Position numbers and translations under genes: made by a program. A DNA stretch of 64,000 nucleotides, taken from contig CAJUSW010000003.1 in assembly GCA_910589485.1 (NCBI GenBank), forward strand, positions 62,001 to 126,000. The letters run 5' to 3'. The DNA is from an uncultured Duncaniella sp. GTDB lineage: Bacteria; Bacteroidota; Bacteroidia; Bacteroidales; Muribaculaceae. Under the pieces are notes generated by a model, which was not told the DNA's origin, did no database searches, and saw nothing but the letters and a program-made list of their open reading frames with translations. Of the stretch, positions 52,363 through 61,102 are shown piece by piece (position 1 is the stretch's first letter; each line of letters begins with the position of its first letter).

Positions 52363-53844
52363 TTACTGGTTTTGGCGTATGAACTGGACTGACTTCTCGA
52401 TGAACGGATACATCACCGTGTCGTTCTGGATGAACGGAACCTCACGGCGATAGGCAGTGTGAAGCTCCTCCACAACGGGCGATGACTTCAAGGGACGGCG
52501 GAACTCGAGGGCCTGGGCCGCATTGAACAGCTCAATGGCGAGCACACGCTCGGTGTTGTCGGCCACACGCAACAATTTGGTCGCTGAATTGGAACCCATC
52601 GACACGTGATCCTCCTGACCCTGAGAGGAAGGAATGGAATCCACGCTATTGGGCCAGCACAGCCCCTTGTTCTGGCTCACGATTGAAGCGGCAGCATACT
52701 GCGGAATCATGAAACCGCTATTGAGACCCGGATTGGCCACAAGGAACGAGGGGAGTGAACGTACACCGGAAATCAGCTTATAGATGCGACGCTCGGAGAT
52801 ATTGGCAAGCTCGGCAAGAGCCACGGCAAGGAAGTCCATGGGAAGAGCGATGGGCTCGCCGTGGAAGTTTCCGGCCGAAACTATGATATCCTGATCGGGG
52901 AATACTGTGGGGTTGTCAGTGGGGCTGTTGATCTCGTCCTCGATCTTGCCCTTGACATAAGCTATGGTATCCTTGACAGCACCATGCACCTGGGGGATGC
53001 AACGGAATGAGTAGGGATCCTGGACGTGCTTTTTGGGATGCACGGCAATCTCGCTACCTTCAAGATACTTGCGCATCACGGCCGCAGTCTCGATCTGTCC
53101 GGCATGGTGGCGCACACGGTTCACCTCATCGCCAAACGGTTCGAGGCGGCCGTCAAATGCGTCAAGCGACATAGCGGCGATCTTATCGGCATAACGGCTG
53201 AGACGGATGGCCTTGATGAGACCTTCGACAGCGTGGGCCGACATGAACTGGGTGCCGTTGAGCAGAGCAAGACCCTCCTTGGACTGCAGTTCGATAGGAC
53301 GCCAGCACATATTGTCGAGAACCTCAGATGCAGGGATGATATGGCCGTGCCACATCACCTCGCCAAGACCGAGAAGCGGCAGACTGAGATTGGCGAGCGG
53401 TGCGAGGTCGCCCGAAGCTCCGAGAGAACCCTGGCTGTACACCACGGGGAGAATGTCGGCGTTATAGAAATCAATGAGGCGCTGAACGGTGGCTACCTGC
53501 ACGCCCGAGTTTCCATAGGAGAGTGACTGAATCTTGAGCAGGAGCATCAGGCGCACGATCTGGGGAGCCACACGCTCGCCGAGTCCGCACGCATGTGACA
53601 TGACCAGATTCTTCTGCAACTGAGACAGGCCCTCACGGTCAATGGAGATATTGCACAGAGAACCGAAGCCGGTGGTGATACCATAGATCGGCTCGGTCTG
53701 TGACTTCATTTTCTCATCCAGATACTGACGGCATTTCTCGATACGGGCCTTGGCCTCATCACCGAGCGAAAGGGATGCATGGCTATTGACGATCTCCTCT
53801 ACCTTCTCGATAGTAAGCCATTCGGATGATATTTCATGGTTCAT
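52363..53844 (-). CDS. hutH: Histidine ammonia-lyase
   Basis: A 493-aa enzyme. It removes ammonia from histidine to give urocanate, the first step of the pathway. The self-formed MIO cofactor comes from Ala143-Ser144-Gly145 in GSLGASGDLAPLANLSLP. The QEDHVSMGSNSATK and YGITTGFG segments are also typical. It lies third in the operon, 35 bp after hutU. Confidence 0.97.
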   Translation of the reverse strand: MNHEISSEWLTIEKVEEIVNSHASLSLGDEAKARIEKCRQYLDEKMKSQTEPIYGITTGFGSLCNISIDREGLSQLQKNLVMSHACGLGERVAPQIVRLMLLLKIQSLSYGNSGVQVATVQRLIDFYNADILPVVYSQGSLGASGDLAPLANLSLPLLGLGEVMWHGHIIPASEVLDNMCWRPIELQSKEGLALLNGTQFMSAHAVEGLIKAIRLSRYADKIAAMSLDAFDGRLEPFGDEVNRVRHHAGQIETAAVMRKYLEGSEIAVHPKKHVQDPYSFRCIPQVHGAVKDTIAYVKGKIEDEINSPTDNPTVFPDQDIIVSAGNFHGEPIALPMDFLAVALAELANISERRIYKLISGVRSLPSFLVANPGLNSGFMIPQYAAASIVSQNKGLCWPNSVDSIPSSQGQEDHVSMGSNSATKLLRVADNTERVLAIELFNAAQALEFRRPLKSSPVVEELHTAYRREVPFIQNDTVMYPFIEKSVQFIRQNQ

Positions 53845-53879
53845 ATTGAATCAGATTTTCAGTTTTTACAATGTTGATA

Positions 53880-55904
53880 TTATGCCAGCGAAGATTCGAT
53901 CAGCGCATCATCGGCCATATTGGGTAGGGTCACCTTCATGCCGGGGGTACGTTCCATCTCGCGCTTGATAGCGTCGATCGCACCCTTGTTGCGGGCCCAT
54001 GAACGACGGGCGATACCGTTGTTGACATCCCAGAGCAGCATGCGGCTTATGCGGGTGTCAGCTTCCTCGGAACCGTCAATGACCATACCGAATCCGCCGT
54101 TGATCACTTCACCCCAGCCTACTCCGCCACCATTGTGGAGTGACACCCATGTGGCTCCGCGGAAGGAATCGCCAATGACATTATGCACTGCCATGTCAGC
54201 ACAGAAATTGGAGCCGTCATATATATTGGAGGTCTCGCGATAGGGGGAATCTGTGCCAGACACATCATGATGGTCGCGTCCAAGAACCACAGGACCCGAC
54301 AGCTCGCCACGGCGTATAGCCTCATTGAAGGCAAGAGCTATCTTGGTGCGACCCTCGGAATCGGCATACAGGATACGGGCCTGGGATCCCACCACGAGAT
54401 GATTCTCGGCGGCCGACTTGATCCAGTGGATATTGTCGTCGAGCTGTCCGCGTATATCCTCGGGAGCGTTACGGCTTATCTCCTCCAGGACTTCAGCCGC
54501 AATGCGGTCGGTCACGGCAAGATCCTCGGGACGGCCTGACGCGCATACCCAGCGGAACGGTCCGAAACCATAGTCGAAGAAGAGGGGGCCCATGATGTCC
54601 TGTACATAGGAGGGATAACGGAAACCACCATCGGGCGCCATAACATCGGCTCCGGCACGTGACGACTCGAGCAGGAATGCGTTGCCGTAGTCGAAGAAGT
54701 ACATACCGGCATCGGTGAGTTTGTTGATAGCGGCGATCTGACGGCGCAGTGAATCCTGGACCCTCTTACGGAATTCCTCGGGGTCGTCGGCCATCATGGC
54801 ATTGGACTCCTCGAATGTGAGTCCGACGGGGTAATATCCTCCGGCCCACGGGTTATGTAGAGAAGTCTGGTCGGAACCGAGATCCACGCTCTCACCCTCG
54901 GCGGCAAGTCTTTCCCATAGGTCCACTACGTTTCCGAGATAGGCCATGGAAACGGCTTTGCCCTCGGCACGGGCCTGACGGATGCGTGGCAGAAGTTCAT
55001 CGAGAGAATCGTACACCTCATCGACCCATCCCTGGGCGTGGCGTTTCTCCACAGCCTTGGGGTTGATCTCGGCTACAACGCTCACCACGCCGGCGATATT
55101 TCCGGCCTTGGGCTGAGCGCCTGACATGCCTCCGAGTCCCGAGGATACGAAAAGCATTCCGGCAGTAGATTTCCGAGTGTCGGTAAACCGGCGACGTGCG
55201 GCATTGAGCACGGTGATAGTGGTGCCATGGACTATGCCCTGAGGACCGATATACATATACGATCCGGCAGTCATCTGGCCATACTGGGAGACGCCGAGGG
55301 CGTTCATACGCTCCCAATCATCGGGCTTGGAGTGATTGGGGATAACCATACCGTTGGTCACTACCACTCGCGGAGCCTCTTTGTGGGAGGGGAAGAGGCC
55401 GAGAGGGTGTCCCGAGTACATGACAAGGGTCTGCTCATCTGTCATCTCCGACAGATATTTCATAGCGAGCAGGTACTGAGCCCAATTCTGGAACACGGCA
55501 CCGTTGCCACCATATGTAATCAACTCGTGAGGATGCTGGGCCACAGCGGGATCCAGATTGTTCTGAATCATCATCATGATGGCAGCAGCCTGACGTGATT
55601 TTGCAGGATACACCTCAACCGGACGAGCATACATCTCATACTCAGGACGAAGACGGTACATATAGATACGTCCGTAGGCACGGAGCTCCTCTACAAATTC
55701 CGGAGCAAGCTCGGCGTGCATGTGCTCAGGGAAATAGCGCAACGCATTTCTCAGAGCCAGTTTTTCTTCCTCGGGAGAGAGAATGTGTTTACGACGCGGT
55801 GCATGGCTCACCGACTCGTCCCTTTCCCGGCGAGGGGGGAGGACTTCAGGAATACCACGCTTGATGTGATCCTGAAAAGCAGTTATTTCTGACTGTGTCA
55901 TCAT
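53880..55904 (-). CDS. hutU: Urocanate hydratase
   Basis: A 674-aa enzyme converting urocanate to imidazolonepropionate with tightly bound NAD+. Typical segments are TYGGNGAVFQNWAQY (near residue 127), MYSGHPLGLFPSHKEAPRVV, VSSGLGGMSGAQPKAGNIAG (NAD-binding) and SLHNGGGVGWGEVINGGFGM. It is longer than the ~555-aa proteobacterial form, as in the Bacteroidetes/Firmicutes group. It lies second in the operon, 6 bp after ftcD. Confidence 0.96.
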   Translation of the reverse strand: MMTQSEITAFQDHIKRGIPEVLPPRRERDESVSHAPRRKHILSPEEEKLALRNALRYFPEHMHAELAPEFVEELRAYGRIYMYRLRPEYEMYARPVEVYPAKSRQAAAIMMMIQNNLDPAVAQHPHELITYGGNGAVFQNWAQYLLAMKYLSEMTDEQTLVMYSGHPLGLFPSHKEAPRVVVTNGMVIPNHSKPDDWERMNALGVSQYGQMTAGSYMYIGPQGIVHGTTITVLNAARRRFTDTRKSTAGMLFVSSGLGGMSGAQPKAGNIAGVVSVVAEINPKAVEKRHAQGWVDEVYDSLDELLPRIRQARAEGKAVSMAYLGNVVDLWERLAAEGESVDLGSDQTSLHNPWAGGYYPVGLTFEESNAMMADDPEEFRKRVQDSLRRQIAAINKLTDAGMYFFDYGNAFLLESSRAGADVMAPDGGFRYPSYVQDIMGPLFFDYGFGPFRWVCASGRPEDLAVTDRIAAEVLEEISRNAPEDIRGQLDDNIHWIKSAAENHLVVGSQARILYADSEGRTKIALAFNEAIRRGELSGPVVLGRDHHDVSGTDSPYRETSNIYDGSNFCADMAVHNVIGDSFRGATWVSLHNGGGVGWGEVINGGFGMVIDGSEEADTRISRMLLWDVNNGIARRSWARNKGAIDAIKREMERTPGMKVTLPNMADDALIESSLA

Positions 55905-55910
55905 TATTTA

Positions 55911-57608
55911 TCAGATTTTAGATTCTACGACTTTAAGCACTTCAGCTTCCTGGCGTTCAGCCTCGGCGGCGATAGCCTCGGCACGGCCAACGAGTTCGTC
56001 GGCCAGCTGACGGTTCTTCAGCCCTGCGGCATTGATCTTCACGTTAAGCAACGCGCCACGCACTGCGGCACGGGCTGCAAGCGCGCCTACACCGGCATCG
56101 CTGACTGAGGCGGGATTGCCCTGCTCGGCCATGAGCAAGGCCAAGGGGAATACCTGCACGGCCTGCTCCATGGTGCGCAACGGCACGCGGGTGGCATACT
56201 CGGTGGCATACTCCAATGCCTGCGCGCGGGCTTCTTTCTCGGCATCGGTACCCTTAGGCATTCCGAATACCGCCATAATGCGGTTGAAGGCTTCGGTGTC
56301 CTCATCCACCAGGTGCATGAGGGAATCGACAAGTACCCTACCCCGGTCGGCAACATTGGAAAACTCCTCCCAACGGTCATCCCATCCTGCCTTGTGGGCT
56401 GAAAGGTTAGCCACCATGGTGGCGAGGGCTGCTCCGAGCGAGCCCATGTAGGCTGAAATAGAGCCACCACCGGGAGCGGGAGACTCGGAGGCTGTCTCAT
56501 CGGCGAAGTCCTTGCAGGTCATATCGACAAGTTTCTTGCCTTTATTATCGGAAGCGATCAGATACTCGATGATCTTCTCGTTGGATTCAAACGGCTTGAG
56601 TTCATCAAGTCCCATCGACTTCACGGCGATGCGTATGATCTCGCTTTCAGGGATTCCTGAGGAGCGCTGCTGTTTGTGGAGGAAGTAGCGGCCGGCATCC
56701 ACGATCGCACTCTTGGGAACAAGACCTACGATCTCAGTGCCGGTGACACGTATGCCACGAGCCTGGGCGGCACGGCTGACTTCATCGAACGCTACGTGGA
56801 GGGGTGTAGTGGTGATATCGGTGATGTTCATCGACACCTGTGCGATACCGTACTCATCAATGAACCAGCCGATGGCCTTGGTGCAGGGGAGTGTACCGGG
56901 GATGGTTATGGGATTGCCATTGGCATCCTTCATGGGTTTGCCGTTGGGCTTGCCACCCTCACGCATGGGGCGTCCTTTCTCGCGAACGTCAAATGCGATG
57001 GCATTAGCACGACGGGTGGAAGTGGTGTTGAGGTTGAAGTTGACAGCAATGAGGAAGTTGCGTGCTCCGATGGCTGTGGCACCGGTGCGAGCGGCGGCTT
57101 CGTCAAAAGGACGGTCGCCGAAGTCGGCACCCGAACCCGGTTTTCCGAGACGGTCAACAAGGCCTTCGTATTCACCCTTACGGCACACGGCGAGATTTTT
57201 TCTCTCGGGGGTGAAGGCTGCGGCCTCGTAGCAATATACAGGAATGCCGAGTTCGTCAGCAACCCTGCTTGCAAGTTTACGCGACAACTCGGCACATTCC
57301 TCGAGGGTGACACCGCTCACGGGCACGAATGGACAAACATCGGTAGCTCCCATTCGCGGATGTGCTCCATGATGGTTGCGCATGTCGATCACCTCGGCCG
57401 CTTTCTTGATACCCTGAAAGGCTGCTTCCACGACGTCATCGGGGCTACCTACGAAAGTAACCACGGTGCGGTTGGTGGCCTCACCGGGATCCACGTCAAG
57501 CAATCTTACGGGCGAGGCCGCACAGATGGCATCGGTTATGGCTTTGATCACACTCTTGTCGCGTCCTTCGCTGAAATTCGGGACACACTCTATCAGCTTG
57601 GTTTCCAT
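55911..57608 (-). CDS. ftcD: Glutamate formimidoyltransferase / formimido-THF cyclodeaminase
   Basis: A 565-aa bifunctional enzyme. Residues about 2-330 are the formimidoyltransferase (ECVPNFSEGRD, HHGAHPRMGATDVCPFVPVS), which moves the formimino group from formiminoglutamate to tetrahydrofolate; residues about 355-555 are the cyclodeaminase (SESPAPGGGSISAYMGSLGA), which makes 5,10-methenyl-THF and ammonia. The four-gene operon thus yields glutamate from histidine. I chose ATG 57608 (METKLIECVPNFSEG); a frame running further upstream overlaps the promoter and lacks similarity. It is the first gene of the operon. Confidence 0.96.
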   Translation of the reverse strand: METKLIECVPNFSEGRDKSVIKAITDAICAASPVRLLDVDPGEATNRTVVTFVGSPDDVVEAAFQGIKKAAEVIDMRNHHGAHPRMGATDVCPFVPVSGVTLEECAELSRKLASRVADELGIPVYCYEAAAFTPERKNLAVCRKGEYEGLVDRLGKPGSGADFGDRPFDEAAARTGATAIGARNFLIAVNFNLNTTSTRRANAIAFDVREKGRPMREGGKPNGKPMKDANGNPITIPGTLPCTKAIGWFIDEYGIAQVSMNITDITTTPLHVAFDEVSRAAQARGIRVTGTEIVGLVPKSAIVDAGRYFLHKQQRSSGIPESEIIRIAVKSMGLDELKPFESNEKIIEYLIASDNKGKKLVDMTCKDFADETASESPAPGGGSISAYMGSLGAALATMVANLSAHKAGWDDRWEEFSNVADRGRVLVDSLMHLVDEDTEAFNRIMAVFGMPKGTDAEKEARAQALEYATEYATRVPLRTMEQAVQVFPLALLMAEQGNPASVSDAGVGALAARAAVRGALLNVKINAAGLKNRQLADELVGRAEAIAAEAERQEAEVLKVVESKI

Positions 57609-57651
57609 TTTACAATTTATGATATGATATAGGTTATTAGACTTAATGACG

Positions 57652-57659
57652 CAAAGGTA
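57652..57659 (-). promoter_or_regulatory. -7 box (TACCTTTG on minus) of the hut operon
   Basis: CAAAGGTA on the plus strand reads TACCTTTG on the minus, 43 bases before the ftcD start. No TTG is visible at the usual -33 distance, so an activator may be needed. Confidence 0.5.
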
Positions 57660-57760
57660 ATAAATTTCAGTATTTTTTATCAGTGTAAAAACAATGTTTT
57701 TTAACAGCATCCAAATAAAAAATACCGGTTGCGCTGATCCATGCGAAACGAGTTTTTCAC

Positions 57761-57768
57761 TAACTTTG
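57761..57768 (+). promoter_or_regulatory. -7 box (TAACTTTG) of the monophosphatase gene
   Basis: TAACTTTG lies 24 bases before the ATG at 57793. No well-placed TTG was found. The region is shared with the divergent hut promoter. Confidence 0.45.
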
Positions 57769-57792
57769 TCCGTGTCAATAAAATATTTGATC

Positions 57793-58563
57793 ATGGATTA
57801 CAACGATTATCTTACATATGCGATGGAATGGGCCAAAGAGGCGGGCGAAGCTACTTTGCGCTATTTCAGGAACCGGGATCTGAAGTCGGAGACCAAACAG
57901 AATGATTTCGATGTGCTCACTGAGGCGGACAAGGCTTCGGAGCGTATAATCATGAATAATATCCGGACATGTTTCCCTTCTCATTCAATCCTTTCAGAGG
58001 AAAGTGGCAATACTACCGTTGAAGATAGCGAATGGCTGTGGGTGATAGATCCCCTCGACGGGACCACTAATTTCAAACAGGGGTTACCTGTATATTCCAT
58101 CTCGATAGCTTTGCAATACCGGGGTGAGACCGTGGTCGGGGTGGTGTATGCGCCCTATCTTAACGAAATGTTCCATGCGGCTAAGGGGTGCGGGGCATAT
58201 CTGAACGGACAGAGGCTGCATTGCGTGGAGAATGAGAAGCTCTCCACGATGGTGGTGGCAACCGGTATGCCGTATGACCGCGACAGGAATCCCGACAATA
58301 ATCTCGATAATATTTCGAGAGTGAGCACACGTGTCCGTGGTATAAGGCGCATGGGTTCGGCTGCTATCGATCTGGCTTACACTGCAGCTGGGTTCTTTGA
58401 TGCCTATTGGGAGTTGAATCTGAATCTATGGGACGTGGCCGCCGGGGAATTATTGGTGAAGGAAGCGGGCGGTGTTGTAGAGTCAATCCGAACCGACAGG
58501 AATCATTCAATAATGGCCGGAAGTGAGATGTCTCTCAGTGTGTTCCGGGCTCTTATCAAGTGA
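57793..58563 (+). CDS. Inositol-monophosphatase-family phosphatase
   Basis: A 256-aa member of the IMPase/CysQ group. Metal-binding motifs are LSEESG (residues 63-68), WVIDPLDGTTNFKQGLPV (about 80-97) and WELNLNLWDVAAGELLVKEA (near 207). It hydrolyses a small phosphate ester, such as inositol phosphate or adenosine 3',5'-bisphosphate; the substrate cannot be told apart from sequence. I chose ATG 57793; an upstream frame to 57694 covers the promoter box. It is divergent from the hut operon and ends at element copy 2. Confidence 0.92.
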   Translation: MDYNDYLTYAMEWAKEAGEATLRYFRNRDLKSETKQNDFDVLTEADKASERIIMNNIRTCFPSHSILSEESGNTTVEDSEWLWVIDPLDGTTNFKQGLPVYSISIALQYRGETVVGVVYAPYLNEMFHAAKGCGAYLNGQRLHCVENEKLSTMVVATGMPYDRDRNPDNNLDNISRVSTRVRGIRRMGSAAIDLAYTAAGFFDAYWELNLNLWDVAAGELLVKEAGGVVESIRTDRNHSIMAGSEMSLSVFRALIK

Positions 58564-58898
58564 TTTTTGTTTAATGTCAAGTATAGAGGGGAGAGTATAG
58601 AGTATAGAGTATAGGGATTAGAGTTTTTAGACCAGAGGACCAGAGATCTTTTTTTATAGATGTAATGGCTCTTTATAGATATAATGGCTCCGGCCCGTCA
58701 CGGGTGGGAGTCATTCGTTTTTTAGTATTGTAGCAGTATGTCAAGGGGCTCTTGCCGAGCTGTTGGGGAGTTTATAGGTTTAGAAGTTTATAGGTTTATG
58801 AGCTATCCTTTTTGGCAATGAATACTATTTTGTAGCTCTACTATTTTCTGTAACCTTATTGCTGGTTCCGGTGGGAACGGCGGAGGTCGGCGCTCCGC
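58564..58898. repeat. Repeat-rich 3' region of element copy 2
   Basis: 335 bases homologous (in reverse) to 7537-7980. It contains AGTATAGAG-type low-complexity repeats (58580-58615), a TTTTTAGACCAGAGGACCAG block (58623-58642) that recurs at 59727-59757 on the other side of the gene, and the CTCC/CCCG hairpin. No gene is seen. Confidence 0.75.
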
Positions 58899-59663
58899 TT
58901 AGGTGGGTATGGGTGGGCGGGGGATTGGAGCATCGTCTGCGGGGTGGCCTTGCGGGCCCTCGCGGGTGGGCAGGCTCCAGCGGAGGATGGACGTTGGGTC
59001 GGTGAGGACGAGTATGGCGGTCTCGACCGGGGGCTCGGGTTTAGGGGGCCGTTGTGTGGTGTGGCCCTGCATGCCGAGGTAGAAGAAGGCGGGGATCTGT
59101 TCTCTGTCGACGTTTATGTGTATGACAAGGAAGCCTATGCCGCACAATAACGGAAAGAGTGCGGAGCAGAGGCTGAGGAATTTCCCGGGGTTGGGTTGCA
59201 TGGGGGAGTAGCCTTTATATTCCTGGGTGTTGAGCAGGAGCATGAAGGCGGGTGAGGTGCCTCGAACGCTGTCGGGGCGGGTGTAGGAGGCGTAACGGAT
59301 GCGTTTGTGGAGGGTTTTGACCTGACGGCGGGTGTAGCCGGTGTATTCGGGGTACATTTTGCCGAATTCTCTATCTTTTCCTTCTTTGGAGAGGTAGAGG
59401 AGTGCGGTTGCGCCCTCGGGGGAGGTGGCGAGGCGGTAGTCGAGGTATGAACGGAGGAGGTCGGTGGAGTCGTAGCCTTTGGGGTCTACGATGACGATGG
59501 GGCGCGGGCGGGAGAGCCGGCGGGCGCGTTCGAGCCGGGATATGACGGTTTTCTCGACGGGGGTTAGTTCCCGGCCGAGAAAGCGTGAGAATTGGTGACA
59601 CCAGATGTCGGGTCGACGGATTCGTTTTGTCAGGTGGGTTACCTTGTGGCTCGTTGGTTTCAT
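58899..59663 (-). CDS. Repeat-borne 254-aa protein of unknown function, copy 2
   Basis: Same length as the protein at 6772-7536 and 243 of 254 residues identical. The differences (positions 12, 24, 39, 68, 93, 97, 101, 102, 128, 146, 158) all fall in the first 158 residues. The possible P-loop-like segment at 55-75 and RGTSPAFMLLLNTQEY at 134-149 are kept, including the absence of a Walker A Lys. Codons in the identical C-terminal part differ only synonymously. A long antisense frame found in copy 1 is broken here by a stop near 59148, which supports this strand as the coding one. Function is unknown; see copy 1 for the terminase-like comparison. Confidence 0.7.
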   Translation of the reverse strand: MKPTSHKVTHLTKRIRRPDIWCHQFSRFLGRELTPVEKTVISRLERARRLSRPRPIVIVDPKGYDSTDLLRSYLDYRLATSPEGATALLYLSKEGKDREFGKMYPEYTGYTRRQVKTLHKRIRYASYTRPDSVRGTSPAFMLLLNTQEYKGYSPMQPNPGKFLSLCSALFPLLCGIGFLVIHINVDREQIPAFFYLGMQGHTTQRPPKPEPPVETAILVLTDPTSILRWSLPTREGPQGHPADDAPIPRPPIPT

Positions 59664-59671
59664 ATCACCGG

Positions 59672-59679
59672 CAAAGGTA
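59672..59679 (-). promoter_or_regulatory. -7 box (TACCTTTG on minus) of repeat ORF, copy 2
   Basis: It lies 8 bases before the ATG at 59663, the same spacing as in copy 1. Confidence 0.5.
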
Positions 59680-59974
59680 GGTTACATTTACCGGGGAAAT
59701 GGTGCGATAATGTCGTGTAGTGGGTGAATTTTTAGACCAGAGGGCCAGAGATTTTTTATTTTTAAGTATAGAGGGGAAAGTATAGAGGGGAAAGTATAGA
59801 GTATAGACAATAGAGTTTTTAGACCATAGAGCCAAAGGGTTTTGGATTTAGGCCAAAGAACAAGAGAATTTTTAGGGTATATTGGTGGGATATAGGAGGT
59901 TAGGGAGGGTGGACGAGGGGAATTATAGGACGTCTTCGACGCCCAAATTGGTATGTGTTTCATTTCCCCACTAT

Positions 59975-60220
59975 ATCGCCTCTTCGAGGCTTAGTGGGCG
60001 ATGTAGCCTGCGGCACAGCGACGACAGGCTCGTGGTGGGGGCTATAATTACATCGCCTCTTCGAGGCTTAGTGGGCGATGTAGCCTGCGGGACGGTGACA
60101 ACAGGCTCGTGGTAGGAGCTATAACTACATCGCCTCTTCGAGGCTTAGTGGGTGGTGTAGCCCTGACGGGAGATTTGAACGTTCCATCGAGGCGGGGGAA
60201 TTACATCGCCTCTTCGAGGC
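59975..60220. repeat. Four near-tandem hairpin repeats, period 76-77 bp
   Basis: ATCGCCTCTTCGAGGC starts at 59975, 60052, 60129 and 60205 (spacing 77, 77, 76). Each holds the palindrome GCCTC-ttc-GAGGC; the first two full units also share TAGCCTGCGG and ACAGGCTCGTGGT blocks. The array ends 15 bases before the esterase stop codon. Confidence 0.85.
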
Positions 60221-60234
60221 TTGGGGGGACGGGA

Positions 60235-61068
60235 TTATTTTTTCAGGATTTGCTCGCGGAGCCATTTTTCAAGTTCGCCGGTCCATTCACGTTTGTAGGG
60301 GAAGGAGTCGCGGAAACCCCAGCCATGTCCGCCGATGGGGTAAACGTGCATACTGGCGGGGACTTTATTGGCGATGAGTGCTGAATAGTAGTTGATAGAG
60401 TTAGCAGGGGGGACTGCCCTATCGTCGGAGGAGAGGACTATGAACGCCTGAGGGGTGGATGGGGTCACCTGAAGCTCGTTGGAGTAACGCTGTTGCTGCT
60501 GGGGAGATATTTCCTTGCCAAGCAGATTGGTGCGCGATCCTGCATGAGTAACGGCAGGATCCATGGTTACAACCGGATATAACAGTACCTGAAAATCAGG
60601 GCGTGAGGTGGAGTCGGAATAATGTGTGGAAAGCATGGATGCAAGATGTCCGCCGGCTGAAGCTCCCATTATACCTATCTTGGCGGGATTGATGCCCCAC
60701 TCACCGGCATGGGTACGAAGGATGCGAACAGCCTGCTCGGCATCGGATAACGGGAGGGTGGGATCGCCCTGAGGCAAACGGTATTTCAAGACAGCGTAAG
60801 TGATGCCTTGGGCATTGAACCAGGCAGCCATATCGTGTCCCTCATGGTTAATGGCCTGATGGGAATAGCCTCCACCCGGGCACATGATCACAGCAATACC
60901 ATTGGGCTTGGAGGGACAGTAGACAGTGATGCCGGGATCACGTGTCAGGTCCTTGACATCGAGCTTCACGTCCTTGGCCTCGGGGTTCCACAGCAACATC
61001 TCGATTTTTTCCTGGGCCGATGATGCAAGCGAGGCGAAAACAAATAGTGCAAAAAGTAATTTCTTCAT
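60235..61068 (-). CDS. Secreted alpha/beta-hydrolase (esterase)
   Basis: A 277-aa protein with a signal peptide (residues 1-18, ending LASSAQ). The alpha/beta-hydrolase core has the oxyanion HGGG-like MCPGGGYSHQA (about 68-78), the nucleophile in GIMGASAGGHLAS (Ser near 144), an Asp in SSDDRAVPP and His in IGGHGWGFRD. The closest known groups are BD-FAE-type and acetylxylan esterases, which remove acetyl groups from sugars. Substrate is not known. I chose ATG 61068 (MKKLLFALFVFAS); an ATG six codons upstream is possible. It is 34 bp after the YitT gene. Confidence 0.88.
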   Translation of the reverse strand: MKKLLFALFVFASLASSAQEKIEMLLWNPEAKDVKLDVKDLTRDPGITVYCPSKPNGIAVIMCPGGGYSHQAINHEGHDMAAWFNAQGITYAVLKYRLPQGDPTLPLSDAEQAVRILRTHAGEWGINPAKIGIMGASAGGHLASMLSTHYSDSTSRPDFQVLLYPVVTMDPAVTHAGSRTNLLGKEISPQQQQRYSNELQVTPSTPQAFIVLSSDDRAVPPANSINYYSALIANKVPASMHVYPIGGHGWGFRDSFPYKREWTGELEKWLREQILKK

Positions 61069-61102
61069 GGTCGGTTTATTTAGCAAGGTGGTGGGATGTC
61101 CG

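Larger units (their letters stand above)
59664..60234. repeat. Repeat-rich 5' region of element copy 2
   Basis: 571 bases without a convincing gene. It contains the promoter box (59672-59679), TAGACCAGAGGGCCAGAG and AGTATAGAGGGGAAAG repeats (59729-59840), a block at 59870-59945 homologous to 8118-8200 with a CGTC-ttc-GACG hairpin, and four hairpin repeats with 76-77 bp spacing (59975-60217). Confidence 0.75.

Noticed and set aside
56676..57632. 318-codon plus-strand frame inside ftcD
   Set aside because: Antisense to a certain enzyme gene and reaching into its promoter; no domain seen.
59975..60220. Regular repeats that could suggest a CRISPR array
   Set aside because: The segments between the short palindromes are themselves similar between units, the spacing is too long for spacers, and no cas gene is present.
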